Below are positions 1-7,961 of a DNA stretch of 57,172 bases, in pieces; position 1 is the stretch's first letter; every line of letters starts with the position of its first letter. The notes below the pieces were generated by a model, which searched no databases, was not told the origin of the DNA, and worked only from the letters and a program-made list of their open reading frames with translations. Origin of the DNA: an uncultured Flavonifractor sp. (GTDB lineage Bacteria > Bacillota > Clostridia > Oscillospirales > Oscillospiraceae). Location: contig CALWOL010000031.1 in assembly GCA_944383135.1 (NCBI GenBank), forward strand, positions 1 through 57,172. Direction: 5' to 3'. The position numbers were made by a program, and so were the translations under genes.

Positions 1-2
1 CC

Positions 3-749
3 CCCGCCGGAGAGGAGATGAAAATCTGCGCTTTCCTCTGGACCTACTATGGCTATCCCAACTCCAATTATGAGGGAGTGAATGTGGAGGTCATGCGCTA
101 CCGCAACGGCGAGATCATGGCCCGGGATGAGGTCCAGAAGGGCAAGCTCCCCAAGGTGGACTATGTAGCCGGCGTCCCAGACTCCGGTGTCCCCCACGCC
201 ATCGGCTTCTCCAACCGCAGCGGAAAGCCCTTCGCCCGCCCCTTTGTCAAATATACCCCCACCTGGCCCCGTTCCTTCATGCCCGCCAGTCAGGAGGTCC
301 GCAACCAGGTGGCCAAAATGAAGCAGATCCCCGTCCCTGAGCTCATCGAGGGTAAAAAGCTTCTCTTTGTGGATGATTCCATCGTCCGGGGCACCCAGCT
401 CAGGGAGACCGTGGAATTTCTCTACGAATCGGGGGCCGCTGAGGTCCATATGCGCTCGGCCTGTCCTCCCATCATGTATGGCTGCAAATACCTCAACTTC
501 TCCCGCAGCAACTCCGACATGGAGCTGCTGGCCCGAAAAACCATCCAGGAGCTGGAGGGTGACGAGGGCCAAAACCACCTGGAGGAGTATGCCGACGCCT
601 CCACCGAGCGGGGCGGCTGCATGCTCAAGGCCATCTGCGAGAAGATGGGCTTTGACTCCCTGGGCTATCAGTCCCTAGAGGGACTGCTGGAGGCCATTGG
701 CATCGACCGCAGCAAGATCTGCACCTATTGCTGGACTGGAAAGGAGTAG
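3..749 (+). CDS. PurF-like amidophosphoribosyltransferase paralogue, 5' end cut off by window
   Basis: The reading frame stays open to the window edge, so the first in-window ATG (18) is probably internal and the N-terminal glutaminase half lies upstream. The visible part is a type I phosphoribosyltransferase domain. It has a PRPP-binding loop (VDDSIVRGT, near 369-395) and a VPDSGVPHA segment like that of true PurF. Cysteines matching the PurF 4Fe-4S ligands are kept: KICAF, YGCKY and a terminal CTYC. It lies 48 bases upstream of the full purF, so two PurF-family genes stand in tandem. PurF converts PRPP and glutamine to phosphoribosylamine, the first purine step. Whether this copy does the same or has diverged cannot be told without its N-terminus. 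Confidence 0.85.
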   Translation, partial: PAGEEMKICAFLWTYYGYPNSNYEGVNVEVMRYRNGEIMARDEVQKGKLPKVDYVAGVPDSGVPHAIGFSNRSGKPFARPFVKYTPTWPRSFMPASQEVRNQVAKMKQIPVPELIEGKKLLFVDDSIVRGTQLRETVEFLYESGAAEVHMRSACPPIMYGCKYLNFSRSNSDMELLARKTIQELEGDEGQNHLEEYADASTERGGCMLKAICEKMGFDSLGYQSLEGLLEAIGIDRSKICTYCWTGKE

Positions 750-797
750 TACGCACCTGCCCCACGTCCCATCCCATTGAAAAAGGAAGTACCGATC

Positions 798-2219
798 ATG
801 TCTACCCTTCACGAAGAATGTGGCGTTTTTGGCCTGTACGTAGACGGTATGGAGCATGCCGCCGGCTGCGTCTATAACGCCCTTTACGCCCTTCAGCACC
901 GGGGCCAGGAGAGCGCCGGTATCGCCATCAATGACGATGGCGTCATCACCAGCCACAAGGACGTGGGACTGGTCAGCGAGGTATTCACCCCAGAGATTTT
1001 AGAACACCTGGGTACCGGCAGCATGGCTGTGGGCCATGTGCGCTATGCCACTACCGGCCGGAAGAGCCGCTCCAACGCTCAGCCCATGGTCATCAACCAT
1101 GTGAAGGGCACCATGGCCCTGTGTCACAACGGCAACCTGACCAACGCCGCCGAGCTCCGGGAAAAGCTGGAGCTCTCCGGCGCCATCTTCCACACCACCA
1201 GTGACACTGAGGTCATCGCCTATACCATTACCGGCGCCCGTCTGAAGACCCCCTCCATTGAGGCCGCTGTCTCCGCCGCCATGGAGGTCATCCAGGGGGC
1301 CTATTCCCTGGTGCTCCTCTCGCCCCGCAAGCTCATCGCCGCCCGAGACCCCAACGGCTTCCGCCCTTTGTGCATCGGCACCCTGGGCGGCGGCTATGTC
1401 TTCGCCTCTGAAAGCTGTGCTCTGGATGCCATCGGCGCCCGCTTTCTCCGTGACGTGGAGCCCGGTGAGATCGTGGTGGTTGACAAGGACGGTCTGCGGA
1501 GCATCAAAGACCACTGCGGCAAGCGGAAGAGCAGCCTGTGCGTCTTCGAGTTCATCTACTTCGCCCGGCCGGACTCGGTCATCGACGGCGCCGGCGTCCA
1601 CGAGGCCCGGCTCCGGGCTGGCTCTTTTCTGGCTCTGGAGCACCCCGTTCAGGCCGACATCGTCATTGGTGTCCCCGACTCCGGTATCGACGCCGCCATC
1701 GGCTATGCCCGGCAGTCCGGCATCCCCTACGGCACCGGCTTTATCAAAAACAAGTATATCGCCCGCACCTTCATCGCTCCGGGTCAGAAGAACCGGGAGG
1801 ACAAGGTCCGCATTAAGCTTAACCCCATCTTCTCCGTGGTCCGGGGCAAACGGGTGGTCATCGTGGATGACTCCATCGTCCGCGGCACCACATCGGCCCG
1901 GATCGTACGCCTTCTGCGGGAGGCCGGCGCCACCGAGGTTCATATGCGGATTTCCGCCCCTCCTTTCCTCTACCCCTGCTACTTCGGCACGGATATAGAT
2001 TCCCGGGACCATCTCATCGCCTGCAACCATACGGTGGACGAGATCAGCTCCATCATTGGCGCGGACTCTCTGGGCTATCTCAGTGTGGAGAGCGCCCACA
2101 AGCTGGCCAACGGCTGTCACTGCACCTTCTGTGACGGCTGCTTCACCGGACACTACCCTGTTCCGGTGCCGGCGGCCCGGGAAAAATTCCGCTTCGAGCG
2201 CAAGCTCAGTCAAACCTGA
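798..2219 (+). CDS. purF: Amidophosphoribosyltransferase PurF (4Fe-4S, propeptide type)
   Basis: Catalyses the first committed step of purine synthesis, PRPP plus glutamine to 5-phosphoribosylamine. ATG 798 is chosen over an in-frame TTG at 777 because GGAAG at 785-789 sits 8 bases before it, and because it leaves a 7-residue propeptide (MSTLHEE) before the nucleophile Cys in CGVFG, as in the Bacillus-type enzyme. Glutaminase motifs such as GHVRYATTG and LCHNGNL occupy roughly the first 230 residues. The PRTase half carries VIVDDSIVRGTT. Iron-sulfur cysteines appear in SSLCVFEF, YPCYF and CTFCDGC. The length of 473 residues is normal. It is followed after 19 bases by purM with a good GAGGAGG site. 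Confidence 0.97.
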   Translation: MSTLHEECGVFGLYVDGMEHAAGCVYNALYALQHRGQESAGIAINDDGVITSHKDVGLVSEVFTPEILEHLGTGSMAVGHVRYATTGRKSRSNAQPMVINHVKGTMALCHNGNLTNAAELREKLELSGAIFHTTSDTEVIAYTITGARLKTPSIEAAVSAAMEVIQGAYSLVLLSPRKLIAARDPNGFRPLCIGTLGGGYVFASESCALDAIGARFLRDVEPGEIVVVDKDGLRSIKDHCGKRKSSLCVFEFIYFARPDSVIDGAGVHEARLRAGSFLALEHPVQADIVIGVPDSGIDAAIGYARQSGIPYGTGFIKNKYIARTFIAPGQKNREDKVRIKLNPIFSVVRGKRVVIVDDSIVRGTTSARIVRLLREAGATEVHMRISAPPFLYPCYFGTDIDSRDHLIACNHTVDEISSIIGADSLGYLSVESAHKLANGCHCTFCDGCFTGHYPVPVPAAREKFRFERKLSQT

Positions 2220-2238
2220 CATTGAGGAGGTTTCCCAC

Positions 2239-3282
2239 ATGAAAAACTCCCATTCCGATTCCTACGCCGCTGCAGGCGTGGATGTGACCGCCGGCTATGA
2301 GGCGGTAGACCGCATCAAGCCCATGGTGGAGTCCACCTATATCCCCGGCGTTATCGGAACCCTGGGCGGCTTCGGGGGGCTTTTTGCCCCTGATGTGTCC
2401 GGCATGAAAAAGCCGGTGCTGGTCTCCGGCACCGACGGCGTGGGCACCAAGCTGCGCCTGGCCCAGCTGCTGGACAGGCACGACACCATCGGCATCGACT
2501 GCGTGGCCATGTGCGTCAACGACATCATCTGCGGGGGCGCCTCCCCCCTGTTCTTCCTGGACTACATCGCCTGCGGCAAGAATCACCCCGGGCGCATCGC
2601 CCACATCGTCTCCGGCATCGCCGAGGGCTGCCGCCAGGCGGGCTGCGCCCTGGTGGGGGGCGAGACCGCCGAGCACCCCGGCCTGATGGCGGAAGAGGAC
2701 TACGACGTGGCCGGCTTCTCCGTGGGCATCGTGGACGAGGAGAAGATCATCGACGGCAGGGAGCTGGCCGTGGGCGACGTGCTCATCGGCCTGGGCTCCA
2801 GCGGCGTCCACTCCAACGGCTTTTCCCTGGTGCGCAAGGTCCTTGACGTGGAGCACGCCGATTTGACCTCCCCCATGGAGGAGCTGGACGGCAAGAGCCT
2901 GGGCGAAACCCTGCTCACCCCCACCCGCATCTATGTCAAGGCCATCCAGTGTCTGCTGCAAAACGGCGTGCACATCAGGGCCATCAGCCACATCACCGGC
3001 GGCGGCCTCTATGAGAATGTGCCCCGGATGATGAAGGAGGGCCTCACCGCCCAGATTGAGACCGCCTCCTTCCCGGTGCCGCCCATTTTCACCCTGATTG
3101 CCCAGCGGGGCAACATCCCCGTCCGGGATATGTACAACACCTTTAACATGGGCGTGGGCATGATTCTGGCCATCCCCAAGGAGGAAGTGGGGCAGGCCAA
3201 GGACATCCTGTGCCGCTCCGGCGAGCGGGCCTATGTCATCGGCTCCGTGGTGTGCGGCGACGCCGGGGTGGAGCTGGTATGA
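2239..3282 (+). CDS. purM: Phosphoribosylformylglycinamidine cyclo-ligase (AIR synthetase)
   Basis: PurM closes the imidazole ring, converting FGAM and ATP to AIR. The start at 2239 follows a GAGGAGG site at 2224-2230; longer in-frame starts overlap purF and were rejected. The 347-residue length is typical. Family motifs include VSGTDGVGTK near the ATP site, GGETAEHPG, SSGVHSNGFSLVR and ITGGGLYENVPR. The stop codon overlaps the start of purN in an ATGA, which implies translational coupling. Cytosolic homodimer by family knowledge. Confidence 0.97.
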   Translation: MKNSHSDSYAAAGVDVTAGYEAVDRIKPMVESTYIPGVIGTLGGFGGLFAPDVSGMKKPVLVSGTDGVGTKLRLAQLLDRHDTIGIDCVAMCVNDIICGGASPLFFLDYIACGKNHPGRIAHIVSGIAEGCRQAGCALVGGETAEHPGLMAEEDYDVAGFSVGIVDEEKIIDGRELAVGDVLIGLGSSGVHSNGFSLVRKVLDVEHADLTSPMEELDGKSLGETLLTPTRIYVKAIQCLLQNGVHIRAISHITGGGLYENVPRMMKEGLTAQIETASFPVPPIFTLIAQRGNIPVRDMYNTFNMGVGMILAIPKEEVGQAKDILCRSGERAYVIGSVVCGDAGVELV

Positions 3283-3911
3283 CACGGATTGCGGTACTGG
3301 TCTCCGGAGGCGGGACCAACCTCCAGGCTCTCATCGACGCCCAGGCCCGGGGAGAGCTGAAAAACGGGGAGATTGCCGCCGTGCTCTCCTCCCGGGCGGA
3401 CGCCTACGCCCTGGAGCGGGCCCAAAAGGCCGGCATCCCCGGCTATGTGGTGGCCAGGAAGGACTTTGCCTCCAACCGGGAGATGACCGTGGCCCTGGTG
3501 GACAAGCTGAAGGAGCTGGATGTCGGGCTGGTGGTGCTGGCCGGCTTCCTGCACATCCTCACCGAGGAGATGGTGCAGGCCTATCCCAACGCCATTCTCA
3601 ACGTCCATCCCGCCCTCATTCCCTCCTTCTGCGGGGCGGGCTGCTACGGCCTCCACGTCCATGAAAAGGCCCTGGCCTACGGCGTGAAGGTCACCGGCGC
3701 CACCGTCCACTTCGTCAATGAGGAGCCGGACGGCGGGCCCATCGTGCTCCAGAAGGCGGTGGACATCCTCCCCGGGGACACGCCGGAGGTGCTTCAGCGC
3801 CGGGTGATGGAGCAGGCGGAGTGGGTCATCCTGCCCGAAGCCGTCTCCCTGTTCTGTCAAGGCCGTCTCTCGGTGGAGGGACGAATCGTTACGATTAAAG
3901 GGGAAATATAA
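3279..3911 (+). CDS. purN: Phosphoribosylglycinamide formyltransferase (folate-dependent)
   Basis: PurN transfers a formyl group from 10-formyl-tetrahydrofolate to GAR. The start at 3279 overlaps the purM stop in an ATGA. The 210-residue protein opens with the phosphate-binding SGGGTNLQ loop. The catalytic Asn and His are in ILNVHPALIPSF and the catalytic Asp in NEEPDGGP, the order known from E. coli PurN. The gene ends one base before the IMP cyclohydrolase gene, and that gene's ribosome site AAAGGGGA lies inside the purN tail. It is part of the purF-purD operon. Confidence 0.96.
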   Translation: MTRIAVLVSGGGTNLQALIDAQARGELKNGEIAAVLSSRADAYALERAQKAGIPGYVVARKDFASNREMTVALVDKLKELDVGLVVLAGFLHILTEEMVQAYPNAILNVHPALIPSFCGAGCYGLHVHEKALAYGVKVTGATVHFVNEEPDGGPIVLQKAVDILPGDTPEVLQRRVMEQAEWVILPEAVSLFCQGRLSVEGRIVTIKGEI

Positions 3912-3912
3912 G

Positions 3913-4620
3913 ATGAAAACGCTGGATTTGGCTGAACTTCTGCGCTCCAATCCCTATCCCGGCCGGGGCATCGTGCTGGGCCGCTCCGCCGACGATGCCA
4001 AGGCGGTCATCGCCTATTTCATCATGGGCCGCAGCGAGAATTCCCGCAACCGTATCTTTGTGGAGACCCCCGACGGCATCCGTACTCAGGCCTTTGACCC
4101 CTCCAGGATGACCGATCCCTCCCTCATCATCTACAATCCCGTCCGGGTGTTCGGCGCCTCCACCATCGTCACCAACGGCGACCAGACCGACACCATCCGG
4201 GAGGGGCTGGCCGCGGGCAAGACCTTTGCCCAGGCCCTCCACACCCGCACCTTTGAGCCCGACGGGCCCAACTACACCCCCCGCATCTCCGGTCTGGTGA
4301 AGAAGGACGGAGACTACACCCTGTCCATTCTGAAAAGCGCCGGCGGGAACCCCGACTCCTGCCGCCGGTACTTCTTCGCCTATGAAAAGCCCCTGGCAGG
4401 TCAGGGCCACTTCATCCACACCTATCTGGGAGACGGCAATCCCCTGCCCTCCTTCGAGGGGGAGCCGGAACAGGTGGCCGTCACCGCCGGAACACCCCGG
4501 GAGCTGGCGGAGCTGATGTGGGCCAATCTGAACGAGGAAAACAAGGTCTCCCTGTTCGTGCGGTACATCGACCTGATGACCGGCGGCTGGGAGAGCGTCA
4601 TCATCAACAAGCACAACTAA
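3913..4620 (+). CDS. purO: IMP cyclohydrolase, PurO-like family
   Basis: A 235-residue protein that resembles the archaeal-type IMP cyclohydrolase (PurO fold, IMP_cyclohyd family) and not the MGS-like N-terminal domain of bacterial PurH. Recognisable stretches include YPGRGIVLG, SENSRNR, YNPVRVFG, TNGDQTD and GPNYTPRISG. The expected reaction is closure of FAICAR to IMP, the last de novo step. The next gene supplies only the AICAR transformylase half of PurH, so this gene fills the missing activity. It begins one base after purN and is followed 15 bases later by that gene. The assignment rests on family recognition and context; the symbol is by analogy. Confidence 0.88.
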   Translation: MKTLDLAELLRSNPYPGRGIVLGRSADDAKAVIAYFIMGRSENSRNRIFVETPDGIRTQAFDPSRMTDPSLIIYNPVRVFGASTIVTNGDQTDTIREGLAAGKTFAQALHTRTFEPDGPNYTPRISGLVKKDGDYTLSILKSAGGNPDSCRRYFFAYEKPLAGQGHFIHTYLGDGNPLPSFEGEPEQVAVTAGTPRELAELMWANLNEENKVSLFVRYIDLMTGGWESVIINKHN

Positions 4621-4635
4621 GGGGGAAACAACACC

Positions 4636-5808
4636 ATGACCGAGCTGGAACTGAAATACGGCTGCAATCCCAACCAGAAGCCCGCCCGCATCTTCATGGA
4701 GTCCGGCGAGCTGCCCCTCCAGGTGCTCAACGGCAAGCCGGGCTACATCAACTTCCTGGACGCCCTCAACTCCTGGCAGCTGGTGAAGGAGCTGAAGGAG
4801 GCCACCGGCCTGCCCGCCGCCGCCTCCTTCAAGCACGTCTCCCCCGCCGGGGCCGCCGTGGGCACCCCCCTCACCGAGGTGGAGAAAAAAATCTACTTTG
4901 CCGAAAACATGCCCCTCTCCCCCATCGCCTGCGCCTACATCCGGGCCCGGGGGGCGGACCGGCTGTGCTCCTACGGCGACTGGGCCGCCCTGTCCGACGT
5001 GTGCGACGTGGAGACCGCCCGCTACCTGGCTCTGGAGGTGTCCGACGGCGTCATCGCCCCCGGCTACACCGAAGAAGCTCTGGCGGTGCTGAAAACCAAG
5101 CGCAAGGGCGGCTACAACGTGGTGCAGATTGACCCCGGCTACGTCCCCAAGGCGGTGGAGCACAAGGACGTGTTCGGCATCACCTTTGAGCAGGGCCGCA
5201 ACAATTACGCCATCAGCGCCGACTTGCTCACCAACCTCGTCACCGACAACAAGCAGCTGCCGGAGCAGGCCAAGCGGGACATGATTCTGGCCCTCATCAC
5301 CCTGAAGTACACCCAGTCCAACTCCGTCTGCTATGCGAAAGACGGCCAGGCCATCGGCGTGGGCGCCGGCCAACAGAGCCGCATCCACTGCACCCGCCTG
5401 GCGGGCTCCAAGGCGGACAACTGGCTGCTGCGGCAGCATCCCAAGGTGCTGGGCCTCCAGTTCGTGGACGGCATCCGCCGCCCGGACCGGGACAACGCCA
5501 TCGACGTCTATCTCTCCGACGAGTATGAGGATGTGCTGGCGGAGGGGGTATGGCAGAATACCTTCAAGGTCAAGCCCGAGGTACTTACCGCAGAGGAAAA
5601 GAAGGCCTGGATTGCCACCCAGTCCGGCCTCACCGTGGGCTCCGACGCCTTCTTCCCCTTCGGGGACAACGTGGAGCGGGCCCACAAGTCCGGGGTGCAG
5701 TATATTGTCCAGCCCGGCGGCTCCATCCGGGACGACCACGTCATCGCCACCTGCAACAAATACCGCATGGTGATGGCCTTTACCGGCATGCGGCTGTTCC
5801 ACCACTAA
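4636..5808 (+). CDS. purH: Stand-alone AICAR transformylase (PurH C-terminal domain, ATIC-like)
   Basis: This 390-residue protein contains only the AICAR transformylase part of bifunctional PurH/ATIC; the N-terminal IMP cyclohydrolase domain is absent. It begins near the domain border (GCNPNQKPARIF) and carries the catalytic Lys-His in FKHVSPAG. Other clear segments are YTQSNSVCYAK, GAGQQSRIHCTRLAG and SDAFFPF, and it ends in RLFHH. These match my recollection of vertebrate ATIC better than E. coli or Bacillus PurH (KHxNPCG, ending MRHFxH). It converts AICAR and 10-formyl-THF to FAICAR and pairs with the upstream PurO-like gene. Ribosome site GGGGGAAA precedes ATG 4636. Confidence 0.95.
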   Translation: MTELELKYGCNPNQKPARIFMESGELPLQVLNGKPGYINFLDALNSWQLVKELKEATGLPAAASFKHVSPAGAAVGTPLTEVEKKIYFAENMPLSPIACAYIRARGADRLCSYGDWAALSDVCDVETARYLALEVSDGVIAPGYTEEALAVLKTKRKGGYNVVQIDPGYVPKAVEHKDVFGITFEQGRNNYAISADLLTNLVTDNKQLPEQAKRDMILALITLKYTQSNSVCYAKDGQAIGVGAGQQSRIHCTRLAGSKADNWLLRQHPKVLGLQFVDGIRRPDRDNAIDVYLSDEYEDVLAEGVWQNTFKVKPEVLTAEEKKAWIATQSGLTVGSDAFFPFGDNVERAHKSGVQYIVQPGGSIRDDHVIATCNKYRMVMAFTGMRLFHH

Positions 5809-5809
5809 G

Positions 5810-6583
5810 ATGGAAGGGCGCTACGGTCTCAGCGCCGCCGCCCTCAAATACCTGGCTGCGCTGTGCATGCTGGTGGACCACATGGGGGTGGTCTTCCCCG
5901 CCATGCTCTCCGACATGGGCCTGCCCGCCTGGGCGGATCTGCTGCCCCGGCTCATCGGCCGGCTGGCCTTCCCCCTCTTCGCCTATTTCGTGGCGGAGGG
6001 CTGCCGGAGGACCCGGTTCTTCTCCCGGTACCTGCTCCGGCTGGGCCTGTTCGCCCTCCTCTCCCAGCTCCCCTTTACCCTGGCCACCGGAATCTGGGGC
6101 GGCAGCGTGATCCTCACCTTCTTCCTGGCCGCGTTTTCCATCTGGAGCTTTCAGCGTATCCTGCAGACCGGGCGGGGCCCGGCGGCGGCCTCCCTGCCCC
6201 TTCTGGCGGCCTGTGTGCTGGCTCTGACCCTCAACTGCGACTACGGCTTCCCCACCGTGCTGCTGGTCTTTGCCCTCTGGCTCCAGGGGGAGGACCGGAA
6301 GCGGCTGCTGGCCGTTCTGGCCGCCGGACTGGCCTTCCTCTATCTGCTCTATCAGCCCTTTGTGGGGCTGCTCACCCTGCCCTGGCTGTCCGCCCCGGCG
6401 GTTGAGGCCTATCTGGTCCAAACTATGCCCGCCCAGGTCCTCTGCTGGCTGTGCGCCTCGGCCTCCCTGCTGCCCCTGGCGGCCTACCGGGGCCAGCTGG
6501 GCATCCAGAGCAAGTGGTTCTTTTATGTGTTTTATCCCGGACATCTGCTGGGCCTGTGGGCCCTGAGCCAGATGCTGAAATGA
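5810..6583 (+). CDS. TraX-family membrane protein
   Basis: A 257-residue polytopic membrane protein with about seven or eight hydrophobic segments. It has the TraX-family look: SAAALKYLAALCMLVDHMG at the start, RLAFPLFAYFVAEG after it, and a C-terminal KWFFYVFYPGHLL. TraX of the F plasmid is linked to pilin N-acetylation, and chromosomal relatives are thought to be integral membrane acyltransferase-like proteins of unknown substrate. The gene starts one base after the AICAR transformylase stop and ends 10 bases before purD, so it is embedded in the purine operon without an obvious role in it. No conjugation genes are nearby. Confidence 0.85.
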   Translation: MEGRYGLSAAALKYLAALCMLVDHMGVVFPAMLSDMGLPAWADLLPRLIGRLAFPLFAYFVAEGCRRTRFFSRYLLRLGLFALLSQLPFTLATGIWGGSVILTFFLAAFSIWSFQRILQTGRGPAAASLPLLAACVLALTLNCDYGFPTVLLVFALWLQGEDRKRLLAVLAAGLAFLYLLYQPFVGLLTLPWLSAPAVEAYLVQTMPAQVLCWLCASASLLPLAAYRGQLGIQSKWFFYVFYPGHLLGLWALSQMLK

Positions 6584-6593
6584 GGTGCTTTGC

Positions 6594-7850
6594 ATGAACG
6601 TACTGATTGTGGGCGGCGGCGGGCGGGAGCACGCCATCGCCTGGGCCCTGTCCAAAAGCAAAAAGGTGGACCACCTCTACTGCGCCCCGGGCAACGGCGG
6701 CATCGCCGCGCTGGCCCAGTGCGTGCCCATCGCCGCCACCGATGTGAAGGCCATGGTGGACTGGGCGGTGGCCAACCACATGGACTTCGTGGTGGTGGCC
6801 CCTGATGATCCCCTGGCCCTGGGTATGGTGGACGAGCTGGACAGGGCGGGCATCCCCGCCTTCGGCCCCAACGCCGCCGCCGCCATTATCGAGGCCAGCA
6901 AGAGCTTTTCCAAGACCCTGATGGAAAAGTACCACATTCCAACCGCAAAGCACAAAACCTTTACAGATATGAGTGCGGCCTTGGCCTACGTGGAGGAACA
7001 GGGCGCCCCTATCGTGGTGAAGGCAGACGGCCTGGCCCTAGGCAAGGGCGTGGTGGTGGCCCAGACCGTGGAGGAGGCCCTCGATGCCGTCCGCTCCATG
7101 ATGGGCGAGCACAAATTCGGCGCCGCCGGCGCCAAGGTGGTCATTGAGGAGTGCATGACCGGCCCGGAGGTGACGGTGCTGGCCTTCTGCGACGGGGAGC
7201 ACATCCTCCCCATGCCCTCCTCTCAGGACCACAAGCGGGCCTATGACGGCAACCGGGGTCCCAACACCGGCGGCATGGGGGCCATCTCCCCCTCCCCCAA
7301 CTACACCCCGGAGCTTGCCAGGCGGTGCATGGAGGAGATCTTCCTGCCCACTGTGGCCGCACTGAAGGCGGAGGGCCGTCCCTTCCACGGGGTCATCTAT
7401 TTCGGCCTGATGCTCACCCCCGACGGCCCCAAGGTGGTGGAGTACAACGCCCGCTTCGGAGACCCGGAGTGCCAGGCGGTGCTCTCTCTGCTGGACAGTG
7501 ATTTGATGGACCTGTTTCTGGCCTGCCGCAACGGCACCCTGGACCAGGTGGAGGTGCGTTGGAAGGAGGGCGCTGCCTGCTGCCTGGTACTGGCCAGCGG
7601 CGGCTATCCCGGCAGCTATGAAAAGGGATATCCCATTACAGGCTTGGAAGGGGCGGGACGAACCGCCACCGTGTTCCACGCCGGCACCAAGCTGGGCGAG
7701 GACGGCGCCGTCCTGACCAACGGCGGCCGGGTGCTGGGCGTCACCGCCACCGGCTCCGATTTGGAGGAGGCCATCCAGGGAGCATACGCTGCCGCAAAGC
7801 ACATTTCCTTTACAGATATGTACTTCCGTACCGACATCGGGCGGGTGTAA
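6594..7850 (+). CDS. purD: Phosphoribosylamine-glycine ligase (GAR synthetase)
   Basis: PurD joins phosphoribosylamine and glycine using ATP, the second purine step. ATG 6594 is preferred over GTG 6585 because GAGGTG lies 6 bases upstream and because the protein then begins MNVLIVGGGGREHA, the conserved N-terminus. ATP-grasp motifs include VKADGLALGKGV, the strand EYNARFGDPECQ and the GGMGA loop. The length of 418 residues is normal. It is the last purine gene in the window; purC, purE and purL are not seen and may lie upstream of the window. Confidence 0.97.
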   Translation: MNVLIVGGGGREHAIAWALSKSKKVDHLYCAPGNGGIAALAQCVPIAATDVKAMVDWAVANHMDFVVVAPDDPLALGMVDELDRAGIPAFGPNAAAAIIEASKSFSKTLMEKYHIPTAKHKTFTDMSAALAYVEEQGAPIVVKADGLALGKGVVVAQTVEEALDAVRSMMGEHKFGAAGAKVVIEECMTGPEVTVLAFCDGEHILPMPSSQDHKRAYDGNRGPNTGGMGAISPSPNYTPELARRCMEEIFLPTVAALKAEGRPFHGVIYFGLMLTPDGPKVVEYNARFGDPECQAVLSLLDSDLMDLFLACRNGTLDQVEVRWKEGAACCLVLASGGYPGSYEKGYPITGLEGAGRTATVFHAGTKLGEDGAVLTNGGRVLGVTATGSDLEEAIQGAYAAAKHISFTDMYFRTDIGRV

Positions 7851-7961
7851 CTTCCGTCTTTTTCCGGGCCGCAACCACCGGTTGTCAGATTGGGTCTCCC
7901 GGTTGGTTGCCAAAAAACGGGTCTGACTGGTAAGATGGCCCCACAAAAGGAGGTCATCACC

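Noticed and set aside
18..20. ATG 18 as true start of the first gene
   Set aside because: The frame is open upstream and the protein begins in the middle of the PurF fold.
999..2240. Long antisense open frame opposite purF, and similar ones opposite purM, purH, hisZ, polC and ClpE
   Set aside because: They mirror codon bias in high-GC genes, have low-complexity Gly/His/Val-rich translations and lack ribosome sites.
7871..7910. Imperfect hairpin after purD (GCAACCACCGG against CCGGTTGGTTGC)
   Set aside because: One bulge and no T-run on the plus strand; not convincing as a terminator or riboswitch.
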